This document shows positions 8,351 through 17,299 of a stretch of 64,000 nucleotides of DNA, piece after piece. The stretch is from CAZGAQ01 sp964523405 (GTDB lineage Bacteria; Planctomycetota; Phycisphaerae; UBA1845; Fen-1342). The notes under the pieces are model-generated. The model saw only the letters and a list, made by a program, of their open reading frames with translations. It was not told the origin of the DNA and did not search any database. The number at the start of each line of letters is the position of its first letter. Position 1 is the stretch's first letter. The position numbers were made by a program, and so were the translations under genes. Where the stretch lies: contig CAZGAQ010000028.1 of the NCBI GenBank assembly GCA_964523405.1, forward strand, positions 1-64,000, given 5' to 3'.

Positions 8351-9280
8351 GTGCGCGAAACGGTCAATCACATTCGGCAGCTCTTGGCCGCGGGGCCGTT
8401 AGTGCTGGATGGGGCGACGGGGACCGAGTTGGAGCGGAAGGGCGTCGATACGGCGGCACCGCTGTGGTCGGCGAGTGCGCTGCTTGCGGCACCGGACGTC
8501 GTGCTGGCAATCCACAGGGAGTACGTCGCAGCCGGGGCGGAAATCCTGGTCGCGAACACGTTTCGGACGAACCCGCGGACCCTGCAGCACGCGGGGCGGC
8601 TGGCGGACGGAGCGGCGCTGAACATGATGGCAGTGGATTTGGCGCGGCGGGCGAGCGGGCGGAGCGGAGCGCTGGTGGCGGCCAGTGTGGCACCGGTGGA
8701 GGACTGTTATTCCCCTGAGCGTGTGCCCTCGGTGGCGGCGCTCCAACAGGAACACGAGCAGATGGCAATCTGGCTGCAGCGGGCAGAGCCAGATCTGGTG
8801 TGGATCGAGACAATGAACACCGCCAGCGAGGCACGAATCGCGGCGCAGGCGGCGGCGCGGGCAGGGATGCCGTTCGCGGTTTCGTTCGTCGTGCGCGAGA
8901 ACGGGCACCTCCTGAGCGGGGAGCCGCTGCTGCGCGGAGTCGCAGCGGTTGAGGCGCTGGAACCGCTGGCCATCGGGGTGAACTGCGTGCCGGCGCGAGG
9001 GATCGCGGCCGTCCTACGGGATTTGCGCCTAATGACGAGCCGGCCGCTGGCGGCATACGGGCACATCGGGAATGCAAAGCCGATACCGGGTTGGAGCTAT
9101 GCGCATGATGCCTCGCCAGAGCAGTATGCGGACTGCGTTCAGGCGTGGCTGGAGTTGGGGGTAACGATTGTCGGCGGCTGTTGCGGAACAACGCCGGCGC
9201 ACATTCGCGCCGTCCGGGCACTCGTCGAGCGAAGTCGTGGGCAGAGGGCAGGGGCGCGCCCGGCGGGCGGGGTGGGGTGA
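8351..9280 (+). CDS. homocysteine S-methyltransferase family protein
   Basis: The 309-residue protein is a single methyltransferase barrel of the MmuM/BhmT/MetH-N type, which moves a methyl group to homocysteine to make methionine. It begins GPLVLDGATGTELERKG and has ILVANTFRTNPRTL. The zinc ligands are visible as the single Cys in GVNCVPA (about residue 216) and the pair in VGGCCGTTPAHI (about 278-279). The start is GTG at 8351 with GGAG ten bases upstream. It is too short to carry MetH's folate, B12 or reactivation domains, so S-methylmethionine or a betaine could be the donor. The intergenic space to pyrC is divergent and 140 bases long. Confidence 0.9.
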   Translation: MRETVNHIRQLLAAGPLVLDGATGTELERKGVDTAAPLWSASALLAAPDVVLAIHREYVAAGAEILVANTFRTNPRTLQHAGRLADGAALNMMAVDLARRASGRSGALVAASVAPVEDCYSPERVPSVAALQQEHEQMAIWLQRAEPDLVWIETMNTASEARIAAQAAARAGMPFAVSFVVRENGHLLSGEPLLRGVAAVEALEPLAIGVNCVPARGIAAVLRDLRLMTSRPLAAYGHIGNAKPIPGWSYAHDASPEQYADCVQAWLELGVTIVGGCCGTTPAHIRAVRALVERSRGQRAGARPAGGVG

Positions 9281-9461
9281 AATGGGCGGGGTGTCGGAGT
9301 GGTTTGCGGGAGGGTTTCCGTAGTACATATTGGACGGGCGGAGACAAGGTGGCCCGCACAGCGGACCCTGTGCCCGCAGCAATCCGCCGGGCTCACAGAG
9401 CGGCGGCACACGGGCGACAGGCGAAGACCTGCGGCAACGTCTTCTGCTCCTCATGTCGGCC

Positions 9462-9490
9462 ATCCCTCACATCCATTCGGGACAGGCGGG
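9462..9490. repeat. short copy of dispersed repeat R3
   Basis: CCCTCACATCCATTCGGGAC followed by AGGCGGGG matches the R3 core seen near 2690, 29680 and 31335. It lies in the 418-base gap between the methyltransferase and the next gene. Apart from this copy and the promoter near 9594-9621, I see nothing in that gap. Confidence 0.35.
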
Positions 9491-9593
9491 GGAGCCGACG
9501 CGACGCGACGCCCGGCCTGATGCCGCAATGCGGCGCGTTAGATCCTGTGGTGTATAAAGTTGTGCTGCAATGTCGAAACACGCGCCGGGTGGG

Positions 9594-9621
9594 TTGGATC
9601 GCGGCACGCTGGGCGTACAAT
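9594..9621 (+). promoter_or_regulatory. sigma-70-type promoter for the 9699 gene
   Basis: TTGGAT (9594-9599) and TACAAT (9616-9621) are separated by 16 bases, good matches to -35 and -10 boxes in a GC-rich context. Transcription would start near 9628, about 70 bases before the ATG at 9699. Confidence 0.5.
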
Positions 9622-9698
9622 TCGGCCGATTGGAGCACCGGGGCGGCTGGCACACGATAGCAGGCCACCCGGCTGGCCCGCGGCAAGGAAGGCACGCG

Positions 9699-10907
9699 AT
9701 GATGAATACGAGGAAGCTCTGGACGATTCTGGCAGTGTTGGGACTGGCGGGCACGCTCGCGCTGGCGCAGCCGGGGCCGGGCGGACCGGAGGGGCCGGGG
9801 CCCCACGGTCCACGGGGACCACGCGACCCGAACCGGCCGATCCCGCCGGCCGGGTTCTGGCCGACGCCTCGCATGATGGAGCAGATCATCGGTCGCGTCG
9901 CCGAAGGGATGCGGAACCACTACAACATGGACGACAATCAGGTCGCGCAGACGCGCGAGCTGTTCAAGGCGAAGTTTCCGGAGTGGCTGGAGGCGAACCG
10001 CGGCGAACTGCAGGACCTGATGAACGGGTACATTGAGTCGATCATGTCGGAGACGCCGCCGACGCCGGAAGAGGTGGCGCAGTGGGCGGCGCGGATCGAA
10101 CCATTGATGGAGCAGTTCTCGCAACTTGCCAAGGAGACCGCGGGGGAGATGGAAACCTATCTGAACGACGACCAGCGGGCCATCCTCAACGGGGAAATCG
10201 CCGTGATGGATCTGGCGTTCAACAACTTCCGCGGGCGGATTCAGAACTGGAAGAACGGGGGCTTTGACTACGAGACGGAGTGGCCAGGCGGCGAGCGCTT
10301 CGGCGCGACCCAGCAGCAGCAGGCCCAGGAGTTCGAGCAGCAGGCGAATGAGGTCCGGGTCATGCACGGCTCCATCCATGGCCGGCTCGAACAGCCCCTG
10401 GAAGGCGGACCGGGTGGCGCTAGTGCCGCGAGCGGGGGCGGCGCGCCGGGCGCCAGCCCCGGCGAGGCGACCGCGACTCCGAACCCGGCGGCCCCGGGCG
10501 CGGCTCCAAAGGCACCGGCAGCGCCGAAGGATGAATGGGCGGACTATACCGAGAGCTTCATCAAGCGCTACAAGCTGAGTGAGGATCAGCAAGGCCAGGC
10601 GCGGCGCATCCTGAAGGCCCGGCAGGAGGAACGGGACAAGTACCTGCGGCGGAAAGCGAGTGAGATTAACGCGCTGGACAAGCGCCTGGACAAGGCCGAC
10701 AAGGCCAAGGATGAAGCCGAACGGGCGAAGATTCGGACCGACTGGGACAAGCTCAACGAGCCGCTCGACCGCATGTTCCAGCGCCTCAAAGACCAGCTCG
10801 ACGCATTGCCGACGCGCAAGCAGCGGGCCGAGGCTGGCAAGGAGGAAGCGGGCACGCGCGTGAAGGTGGAGCCGAAGCCGGCGGCGAAGACGGACAAGGC
10901 GCCGTAG
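9699..10907 (+). CDS. secreted Gly/Pro-rich and coiled-coil protein of unknown function
   Basis: I do not recognise the family. The 402-residue protein begins at ATG 9699 after AAGGAAGG. A Sec signal peptide (KLWTILAVLGLAGTLALAQ) is followed by a short collagen-like stretch (PGPGGPEGPGPHGPRGPRDP). Next is a helical domain (about 55-240) rich in Met, Glu and Gln, and then an Ala/Pro/Gly linker (about 245-280). A highly charged C-terminal coiled coil follows (LKARQEERDKYLRRKASEI, LDKRLDKADKAKDEAERAK). The order suggests an exported, elongated structural or scaffold protein. Superficially it recalls Spy/CpxP-type helical periplasmic proteins, but no LTxxQ motif is clear. Confidence 0.75.
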   Translation: MMNTRKLWTILAVLGLAGTLALAQPGPGGPEGPGPHGPRGPRDPNRPIPPAGFWPTPRMMEQIIGRVAEGMRNHYNMDDNQVAQTRELFKAKFPEWLEANRGELQDLMNGYIESIMSETPPTPEEVAQWAARIEPLMEQFSQLAKETAGEMETYLNDDQRAILNGEIAVMDLAFNNFRGRIQNWKNGGFDYETEWPGGERFGATQQQQAQEFEQQANEVRVMHGSIHGRLEQPLEGGPGGASAASGGGAPGASPGEATATPNPAAPGAAPKAPAAPKDEWADYTESFIKRYKLSEDQQGQARRILKARQEERDKYLRRKASEINALDKRLDKADKAKDEAERAKIRTDWDKLNEPLDRMFQRLKDQLDALPTRKQRAEAGKEEAGTRVKVEPKPAAKTDKAP

Positions 10908-11121
10908 ACGTCGCGATCAGCCGCGGGGTCACGTCGCGAGTGGTCGCGACCGGGGCAGCGGTCTGCGTCTTCTCGCGGGATATGCAGATTGGCCGCCGCA
11001 TACGTCGGCCAAAGAGGGCCCATGCTGTGCGCGCGGCGGGGGGACAACGATATACGGGCAGATTCTGGATGTCGGTGCCCGGCGGGCACGCAGACCTGGC
11101 GCGACACGGAACACCGCGCGC

Positions 11122-11159
11122 AAAAAAAGAGGGCCCGAGCTCGCCGTACTCGGACCCTC
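11122..11159 (-). terminator. strong intrinsic terminator on the minus strand
   Basis: Read on the minus strand, GAGGGTCCGAG and CTCGGGCCCTC form an 11-bp stem (one G-U) around a 9-base loop (11129-11159), directly followed by seven T (11128-11122). This is the cleanest Rho-independent terminator in the window. No protein gene precedes it on that strand, so it may end a small RNA. The orientation is wrong for the plus-strand gene ending at 10907. Confidence 0.7.
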
Positions 11160-11163
11160 CAAG

Positions 11164-11191
11164 CCAGGCTGCCTGCTCTACTCGAGAGCAG
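11164..11191 (-). other. stem-loop preceding the minus-strand terminator
   Basis: CTGCTCT-ACTCG-AGAGCAG (11173-11191) is a perfect 7-bp hairpin. An outer arm CCAGGCTG (11164-11171) can pair with CAGCCTTGG (11099 + 100 = 11199-11207) with one bulge. Together with the terminator next to it this gives a two-hairpin structure that could be the 3' part of a small RNA read leftward. Confidence 0.4.
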
Positions 11192-11337
11192 TGACCCACA
11201 GCCTTGGTGATAACATCGGCGCGCCGGCGCCGGAGTTGAATGAATCCGCACTGCGGCGGGGGCGGGAGCGTAAGCCGCGGGCGCACCGCGGCAGGCACGG
11301 TGCGAACGTCTCATAAACCCCTGACCGGACGGGAATA

Positions 11338-11366
11338 TTGACAGCCCTGTAGTGAGCTCCTACCAT
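11338..11366 (+). promoter_or_regulatory. sigma-70-type promoter for the GT2 gene
   Basis: TTGACA (11338-11343), a perfect -35 box, is followed after 17 bases by TACCAT (11361-11366). Transcription would begin near 11373, about 60 bases upstream of the TTG start at 11434. It is the best promoter match I see in the window. Confidence 0.6.
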
Positions 11367-11433
11367 GCGCGGTTCGTGGGTTTCGTCGGCGGCGCGGGCC
11401 GCCGTGAGCGGTCTGTTTTGACGGGGCGCGGCT

Positions 11434-13020
11434 TTGCAGTCAGTTACTGAAATCGCCTGTCTGATTCTTTTTTTTGTTCTGATCGCGCTGCCCAGCATCG
11501 TCGGCTTCCACATGTACGTGCTGATGTTTCTGGCTCAGCGGCGGCGCAAAGGCGTACGTGCGGAGCAGCAGAGACTGATTGCGGAGTATCAACAGCACAC
11601 CCCCGACTCCGCGTGGCCGCGCGTTACAACACAACTCCCTATCTACAACGAACTTACGGTAGCCCGCCGCGTGATCGAGGCGACCGCGAACATGGACTAC
11701 CCCGCCGGGCTGCACGAGGTCCAGGTCCTCGACGACAGCACGGACGAGACGCGGGCGCTCGTCGACCAGGTGGCGGCCGAGCTGCGGGCACGCGGATGCG
11801 ACGTGAAGGTCGTCCGCCGACCGAACCGTGAGCACTACAAGGCGGGAGCGCTGGCGTACGGACTGACGCAGGCCAGCGGCGAGTACGTGGCGGTCTTTGA
11901 TGCGGACTTCGTGCCGGACCCCGGCTTCCTGCGGCGGATGATCCCCCTGTTTGCGAATCGGCCGGACGTGTGCTGCGTGCAGGGTCGCTGGGGACACCTG
12001 AACGCGGATGAGAGCTGGATCACGGTCGGGCTGGCGCTCGGATTGGACATGCACTTTGCGATCGAGCAAGGCGCCCGGAACTGGAACAGCCTGTTGATGA
12101 GCTTCAACGGGACGGGCGGGATTTGGCGCAAGAGCGCAATCGAAGACCCGCGCGTGGGCGGCTGGAGCGGCGACACGATTACGGAGGATCTGGACCTGTC
12201 GTACCGGGCACAGCTCGCCGGCTGGAAGATGATCTTCAACGTCGACGAGGTCTGCCCCGCGGAGCTGCCGGCCGACGTGAACGCGCTGAAGAGTCAGCAG
12301 CGGCGGTGGGCGATCGGAACCATGCAGACGGCGCGCAAACTGCTGCCCCAGGTCTGGCGCTGTCGGGAGATCAGCCTGCTGCAGAAGCTCGAAGCGACGA
12401 TCCACATGACACAATACGCGGTGGCGATCCCAATGATCCTGGTCGCACTCGTCGGGCGGCTCATCCCGATGATGTACAACAACGAGCGCTACCCGACGTG
12501 GATTCAGTGGCTGGCTACGTCGTTCCTGCTGGCAACCGTGGCGCCGTGGATTGCCTACATCAATGCGCGCTATAGCCTGGGCTACGGGCTGCCAAGCGTG
12601 GTGCGCATCTTCAAGCTGACCATCCTGGGGCTGGGGCTGTGCGTGAACAACTGCGTGGCCGTGCTGACGGGGCTCGTCCAGCGCGGCGGCGAGTTCGTGC
12701 GCACGCCGAAATCGGGGAGTACAGGTGCGACGCGCACGCGGTCATCGTACGCCAGTCTGCGCAACAACCTGTGGTTGGTCGAACTGCTGTTGGGCGTACA
12801 CTGCCTGATCCAGTGGGTGGTCTTTCTGCCGCAAGACGGGGCCGGCGGGCTATTCCTGCTGCTTTACGCGATCGGGCTCATCCTCTTCGGGTGGGAGTCG
12901 CGCCCCCGCAGCCGACCCAAGGTCATCGCTCAGCGGACGGTGTCGGCCGACAGTGTGCCGCTCGCGCCGGAAGCGGCGGCGGTCGCCAACGAGCCGGTCA
13001 CCACGACCATCCCCTCATAG
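11434..13020 (+). CDS. cellulose-synthase-like family 2 glycosyltransferase
   Basis: This membrane-embedded processive glycosyltransferase has 528 residues. One membrane helix comes first (CLILFFVLIALPSIVGF), then the GT-A catalytic domain with the motifs VLDDSTDET, FDADFVPD, TITEDLDLSYRA and QQRRWAIG (the D, DxD, TED and Q(Q/R)xRW set of cellulose, hyaluronan and glucomannan synthases). Four or five C-terminal membrane helices follow. The start is TTG at 11434, because an in-frame TGA lies just upstream (11419). No PilZ domain or cellulose accessory gene is present, so the product could be a glucan or glucomannan. The 3' end overlaps the convergent hemW by six bases. Confidence 0.9.
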   Translation: MQSVTEIACLILFFVLIALPSIVGFHMYVLMFLAQRRRKGVRAEQQRLIAEYQQHTPDSAWPRVTTQLPIYNELTVARRVIEATANMDYPAGLHEVQVLDDSTDETRALVDQVAAELRARGCDVKVVRRPNREHYKAGALAYGLTQASGEYVAVFDADFVPDPGFLRRMIPLFANRPDVCCVQGRWGHLNADESWITVGLALGLDMHFAIEQGARNWNSLLMSFNGTGGIWRKSAIEDPRVGGWSGDTITEDLDLSYRAQLAGWKMIFNVDEVCPAELPADVNALKSQQRRWAIGTMQTARKLLPQVWRCREISLLQKLEATIHMTQYAVAIPMILVALVGRLIPMMYNNERYPTWIQWLATSFLLATVAPWIAYINARYSLGYGLPSVVRIFKLTILGLGLCVNNCVAVLTGLVQRGGEFVRTPKSGSTGATRTRSSYASLRNNLWLVELLLGVHCLIQWVVFLPQDGAGGLFLLLYAIGLILFGWESRPRSRPKVIAQRTVSADSVPLAPEAAAVANEPVTTTIPS

Positions 13021-14157
13021 AAAATCCGCCATCACCCGATCGCCGAGCAATCGCCCCGCGCGCGTCAGGCGAATCCCCACCCCATCGACTTCGAGTAGCC
13101 CCCCCGCCACGTGCCGCGCGATCGCGTCTGCGAAGAGCGTCGTCGGCTCAACACCGTAGCGCGTGGCGAAGCGCGCGCGGTCGATGCCGCGCACGAGCCG
13201 CAGTTCGAGCATCGCGGTTTCCCGGGCGCGGCGGTCGGGCGGGAGCGTTTCGTGCTCGCTCCAGGGCGACGCGCCGTGCTTGATCGCGTCGACGTACGCG
13301 GCAGTATCGGCGACGTTCTTGTAGCGGATCTCATTGATGAAGCCGGCGGCGGCCGGACCGAGGCCGAGGTACGGCTCGTTGTGCCAGTAGCGCAGGTTGT
13401 GGCGGCACTCGGCACCGGGGCGGGCGTAGTTGCTGATCTCGTACTGGGGCAGACCGGCCGCGGCGAGCGTGTCCATCGTCGCCTCATACAGGTCGGCTTC
13501 GAGGTCGGGATCGAGGCGCGTGATGCGGCCGGCGACGAGGTCGTCGTAGAGCGGCGTGTCGGGCTCGTACGTCAGGCCGTAACAGGACAGGTGTTCCGGC
13601 TCGAGGTCGAGGGCGGCACGGAGAGATGCTTGCCAGGAGACGAGGGTCTGTCCGGGAATACCGAAAATGAGGTCGAGACTCAGATGCGGGATGCCGACGC
13701 TGCGAAGCGTACGGACGGTTTGGGCGACTTCGGCGGGCTGGTGCGTGCGCTGCAGGATGTGCAATTCAGCAGGGATGAAGCTCTGGGCCCCTACCGACAC
13801 GCGGTTCACGCCGCAGGCCTGGAGCACGGCGGCGGTGTCGGGCGTAACCGTGGCCGGATTGGCCTCGACGGTGAACTCGACAGGCGCAGCGGAGTCGAGG
13901 CGGGTCTGCAGGGCGGTGAGCAGGCGCTGCAAATCCGGTACGGGGAGCACAGTGGGCGTGCCGCCCCCGACGAAGAGGGTGTCGAAGCGGAACTCCTGGT
14001 CGGCGGTGGCGCGCTCCAATTCGGTGCGGAGGGCGTCGACCAGCGGACCGGCGGCGGCCGGGTCGAGGACCTGCGAATAGAAGTCGCAGTAGCCGCACAG
14101 GCGGCGGCAAAACGGCACGTGGACGTACACAGAGTGGCAGGCGGGCGTTGTCATCAT
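13015..14157 (-). CDS. hemW: HemW-type radical SAM protein (coproporphyrinogen oxidase-like)
   Basis: The 380-residue radical SAM protein has its iron-sulfur cysteines at about 17, 21 and 24 in the motif CRRLCGYCDF. The residue after Asp is Phe rather than Cys, which marks HemW (heme chaperone) rather than the true oxygen-independent coproporphyrinogen oxidase HemN. FVGGGTPTVLP, TVEANPATV, GVNRVSVGAQSF and DLIFGIPGQT are all present, and a C-terminal HemN-type domain follows (ATRYGVEP, LLEVDGVGIRLTRAGRLL). I start at the ATG at 14157. Upstream codons are open but unlike the family. Confidence 0.9.
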   Translation of the reverse strand: MMTTPACHSVYVHVPFCRRLCGYCDFYSQVLDPAAAGPLVDALRTELERATADQEFRFDTLFVGGGTPTVLPVPDLQRLLTALQTRLDSAAPVEFTVEANPATVTPDTAAVLQACGVNRVSVGAQSFIPAELHILQRTHQPAEVAQTVRTLRSVGIPHLSLDLIFGIPGQTLVSWQASLRAALDLEPEHLSCYGLTYEPDTPLYDDLVAGRITRLDPDLEADLYEATMDTLAAAGLPQYEISNYARPGAECRHNLRYWHNEPYLGLGPAAAGFINEIRYKNVADTAAYVDAIKHGASPWSEHETLPPDRRARETAMLELRLVRGIDRARFATRYGVEPTTLFADAIARHVAGGLLEVDGVGIRLTRAGRLLGDRVMADFL

Positions 14158-14289
14158 GACGGCTTTCGCATAGCATAACCGCGTAATCCCGATGCACCAC
14201 GGGTTGGGTTTTGTGCGGTGCAGCGGGGCGGCCAAGGCATATGGGCTCGCGGAGCGCGACGGGCTTCGCCGTAGCGAGGGAAGATCAGC

Positions 14290-14745
14290 ATGAACGTCGT
14301 CCTGGTCATGTTCAAGGACAAAGAGCGGCGCGACTTCCCGCTGACTGATCCCAAGACCATCTTAGGCCGCCGACAGGACTGCCAGTTGCGCATTCCGACG
14401 CGCGACGTATCACGGCAGCACTGCGAGGTGGTGATCAACGCGAAGAGCATCACGGTCAAAGACCTCGGCAGTTCGAACGGCACGTTCGTCAATGGCAAGC
14501 GCGTGGCGGAGACAGAGTTGAAGGCGGGCGACCTACTGCGGATCGGCCCGGTGACGTTCACGGTGCAGGTGGACGGCAAACCGGCCAAGATCGAGCCAGT
14601 CAAAGGCGCACCGCCGACGACCGTGGCACCGACCGCCGCCGGCGCGGGCGGGGACGAAGAGACGTTCGATCTGAGCGACGCGGATTTCGACGCGGACGAT
14701 CCGCTTTCCGCCCTCGACCTGGACGACGAGAAGGATATGCCCTGA
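14290..14745 (+). CDS. FHA-domain protein
   Basis: The 151-residue cytosolic protein consists of one forkhead-associated domain plus an acidic tail. FHA domains bind phosphothreonine peptides, typically from serine/threonine kinases. The phosphate-binding residues are visible: GRR at 26-28, SRQH (Ser41, His44), and SSNGTFVNGKR at 61-71. The tail (about 115-151) is Pro/Ala-rich and then very acidic (DLSDADFDADDPL). It could be a substrate or adaptor of one of the three kinases in this window, which is inference. It is followed closely by the membrane protein at 14784. Confidence 0.9.
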   Translation: MNVVLVMFKDKERRDFPLTDPKTILGRRQDCQLRIPTRDVSRQHCEVVINAKSITVKDLGSSNGTFVNGKRVAETELKAGDLLRIGPVTFTVQVDGKPAKIEPVKGAPPTTVAPTAAGAGGDEETFDLSDADFDADDPLSALDLDDEKDMP

Positions 14746-14783
14746 GGGTGATTCGGCCGTAACGGCCTGCGCCAGGGGAAGCC

Positions 14784-15458
14784 ATGCCCGCGCTGCCGGG
14801 GACAAGTCGCTCGCGCCGGCGCCCGCGGCACCGCACGATTCTGCTCCTAACCATCCTCCTCCTGCTCCTGACCGGTGTGGGAATGCTGTTGGCCGCCACA
14901 TGCCGGCCAGCGTGGTACGCCCCGGCTACGGTGAACTTCGCGACGCTGCATGAGGACAAGCGGCAACTGGTTGCGCTCCTGGACGGAATCGCGGGGGCAC
15001 TCAATGCCGGGCACAGCCTGCGCGTGGTAATCGATGAAGCACAGGCCAACCGGTGGCTCGCGGCGCGGGATGAGATGTGGCCAGACGCGACGCTGGAGCT
15101 GGGGCCGCTGAACGACCCGGTGGTGGCGTTTGAAGAGGGGGACGTGCGCATCGGAGCGCTGCTGGCCCACGGGGCCTGGCGCGGCGTGCTGTCGGTTCGC
15201 CTGCGGCCGGTGCTGAGCGGCGAGGAAGTCGGCTTCACGATCGCGCAGGCGAACCTGGGGGCCCTGCGCATTCCGGCGGGCATGGGGCTGGATGTGGTCG
15301 GGCAGGTGGGCGGCCTGTCGCGAGGCGGCGCACGGCTGGCGGGTCCTACGCTGTGGTGGCCCAATGCGGGGGTATGGCCGAACGGCCGGCGGCCATTTCG
15401 CGTGACGGCGTGCGAAGTCCGCGCTGGGCGGCTGGTGATCGAGCTGGCGCCGCGTTGA
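14784..15458 (+). CDS. membrane-anchored protein of unknown function
   Basis: I recognise no family in these 224 residues. A basic Arg-rich start is followed by one strong membrane helix (ILLLTILLLLLTGVGMLLAA, about 19-38). The rest is an extracytoplasmic domain with many short strands (RVVIDEAQANRWLAAR, GPLNDPVVAFEEGDVRIG). The topology is a type II anchor. It lies 38 bases after the FHA gene and 69 before the zinc-ribbon protein on the same strand, so the three may be one transcript. Confidence 0.7.
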   Translation: MPALPGTSRSRRRPRHRTILLLTILLLLLTGVGMLLAATCRPAWYAPATVNFATLHEDKRQLVALLDGIAGALNAGHSLRVVIDEAQANRWLAARDEMWPDATLELGPLNDPVVAFEEGDVRIGALLAHGAWRGVLSVRLRPVLSGEEVGFTIAQANLGALRIPAGMGLDVVGQVGGLSRGGARLAGPTLWWPNAGVWPNGRRPFRVTACEVRAGRLVIELAPR

Positions 15459-15527
15459 GGAGTGGCGAGCAGACGAATCGCGTCGCCGCAGTCGCAGTCG
15501 GCCCGCAGGAAGCCAGGAGTCGCCCGC

Positions 15528-16598
15528 ATGGCCAACAAGACTCAGTGCCCACAGTGTGGCCGCCGATTCATCTATCGCGATGAGTTGGCGGGGAAGCGAG
15601 TGAAGTGTCCGCAGTGCGCGACGGCGTTCCGGATCGAAGCGGTGCCGGCGAGCCGCGCGGCCGAGCCCGATTCGCCGTCGGCGGACCTGTTCGCCGAACC
15701 CAACCTCGACTTCAACGCCGGCGAACGGATGCACAGCGCGACTTTATCGTCGGCGGCACCACCGTACCGGATGGAGTCGGCGTCGAGCGCGCCGCGCCTG
15801 CCGTCTGCCAAGGACACCGGTCCGGCTGTGCGTACGCGGGCCGAACCGCGCGAATGGACGCCGGGGGAGCGGGCCTGGCTGCGGGCGGGTATCGGGATGA
15901 TCGTGTTCGGGGTGGCGGCGCACATCCTGCCGCTGTTCGGACTGCAATTTCGCAAGCTGGCGGCACTCGGTGAGGCCGCCCCGACGGCCGGCACGGGCGT
16001 GGGCATCTTGGGAGCGGTGATCATCGCGCTGGTCGTGTTTCGACCGTTGTTGCGGCGTGTGCTCGGCATGGCGTGGCGCGTGCTGCTCGTGGGCGCGGGG
16101 ATCCTGATGGCCGGCATCGGTGTGGTGGTCGTGATCGCCGTGGTGAACCGCCCCAAACCGTACCAGCCACCCGGGACGACGCCGATTCCGGCGCCCGCAC
16201 CGACCGTGGCACCGCACATGGCGCGTCCTACTCCTCCGCCGCCCGGCATGCCGTCTCGGCCGGGAATGCCCCAGGCCCCGGCTCCGCCGACGTACGACGA
16301 ACTTTGCACGCGTTTTGGCCGACAGCGTGTCGTACGTCTGGTGGTGAATGGCATCGAGGGACTCAACGGATCGGCCACGTTGCGGGCATGCGCGGAGCGC
16401 TGGCGGCAGGGCGCGACGAAGCTCACGTGGCAGGCCTCGCAGTCGGGGGACCGGATGCAGGTCATGCTGGCACCCGTCGATGACCTGGATCGACTGATCA
16501 AGGAAATCGACTTCGGCACGGTGGTGTCGGTGGACCGGGCCAGCGGAACAGTCACGGTGACCGCGGACCGCGCCAAGTTTGAGGCGAGCAAGCCGTAG
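15528..16598 (+). CDS. MJ0042-type zinc-ribbon membrane protein
   Basis: The start ATG at 15528 follows AGGAG at a 10-nt spacing. The first 30 residues hold a zinc ribbon (CPQCGRRFIYRDELAGKRVK, then CPQC), the type widespread in planctomycetes. After a low-complexity linker come three hydrophobic segments (about 118-215: IGMIVFGVAAHILPLFGL, GILGAVIIALVVF, VLLVGAGILMAGIGVVVVIA). A Pro-rich stretch (PAPAPTVAPHMARPTPPPPG) leads to a soluble C-terminal domain (about 275-356) beginning YDELCTRFGRQRVVRLVVNG. The product has 356 residues. Zinc ribbons followed by membrane helices suggest a cytosolic N-terminus; the function is unknown. Confidence 0.75.
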   Translation: MANKTQCPQCGRRFIYRDELAGKRVKCPQCATAFRIEAVPASRAAEPDSPSADLFAEPNLDFNAGERMHSATLSSAAPPYRMESASSAPRLPSAKDTGPAVRTRAEPREWTPGERAWLRAGIGMIVFGVAAHILPLFGLQFRKLAALGEAAPTAGTGVGILGAVIIALVVFRPLLRRVLGMAWRVLLVGAGILMAGIGVVVVIAVVNRPKPYQPPGTTPIPAPAPTVAPHMARPTPPPPGMPSRPGMPQAPAPPTYDELCTRFGRQRVVRLVVNGIEGLNGSATLRACAERWRQGATKLTWQASQSGDRMQVMLAPVDDLDRLIKEIDFGTVVSVDRASGTVTVTADRAKFEASKP

Positions 16599-16652
16599 GG
16601 CCGGGACCGGCGACCCGGCAGGGACCGCTGGCCGCGCCGAGGCGGATCGGGA

Positions 16653-16658
16653 TATACT
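16653..16658 (+). promoter_or_regulatory. possible -10 box for the 16709 lipoprotein gene
   Basis: TATACT stands out in a GC-rich intergenic stretch 50 bases before the ATG at 16709. No convincing -35 box is found 16-18 bases upstream, so this is a weak call. Confidence 0.3.
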
Positions 16659-16708
16659 GCCCGCGTCGCACTTGGAGTCCCAGTGCATCGCTTGGAGCCA
16701 CAAAGCCC

Positions 16709-17299
16709 ATGAGACCCAATCCCATTGCCGCCCTTACCGCTGGTCGCCCAGTCTTCGCCTCGTTGCCGCGGCTGGCCGCCGGGCTGCTGGTCGCGACTGC
16801 GGTCGCGGCAGGTTTGTCCTCCGGCTGCGCGGATTCCAGCGCGCGCGTGCGGGCGGATGATCCGCAGATGGCGTCGTACGTGCAGCTCGTGATGCCGAGT
16901 CACGTGAAGATTCTGGAATGGACCAAGCCGGTGAGCCTGGCGGGCGACGGCAGCGCGGACGCACTCGAAGTGATCGTGGAAGCGCGCGACTCCTTCGACG
17001 ACCTGACCAAGGTGGTCGGGACGTTCCACTTCGAGCTGTCGACGCGGAAGCTTGCGGATTCGGTGGGGACGCGCGTGGCGTTCTGGCCGATTGAGGTGAA
17101 CACCGAAAAGTCGATGCGGATGTACCGGGACCGGCTCTCGAAATTCTACCATTTCCCGCTGCAACTGCAGGCACCGCCGCTGCCGGCCGGGCGGTACAAC
17201 CTGTCGATGTGGCTACACCTAGCGGGCGGGGAGCGCCTGTTCGACGAGTACGAGTTCGACTATGACGGCAAGGCGGCCCCACCACCGAGCACGTTCTAG
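16709..17299 (+). CDS. putative lipoprotein of unknown function
   Basis: The 196-residue protein has a long N-terminal signal with a lipobox (LSSGC, Cys at about 39), so it should be lipid-anchored in an envelope membrane. The mature part has no family I recognise. It contains VQLVMPSHVKILEWTKPVSL and a beta-rich body ending DEYEFDYDGKAAPPPSTF. The stop overlaps the convergent gene at 17296 by four bases. Confidence 0.75.
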   Translation: MRPNPIAALTAGRPVFASLPRLAAGLLVATAVAAGLSSGCADSSARVRADDPQMASYVQLVMPSHVKILEWTKPVSLAGDGSADALEVIVEARDSFDDLTKVVGTFHFELSTRKLADSVGTRVAFWPIEVNTEKSMRMYRDRLSKFYHFPLQLQAPPLPAGRYNLSMWLHLAGGERLFDEYEFDYDGKAAPPPSTF

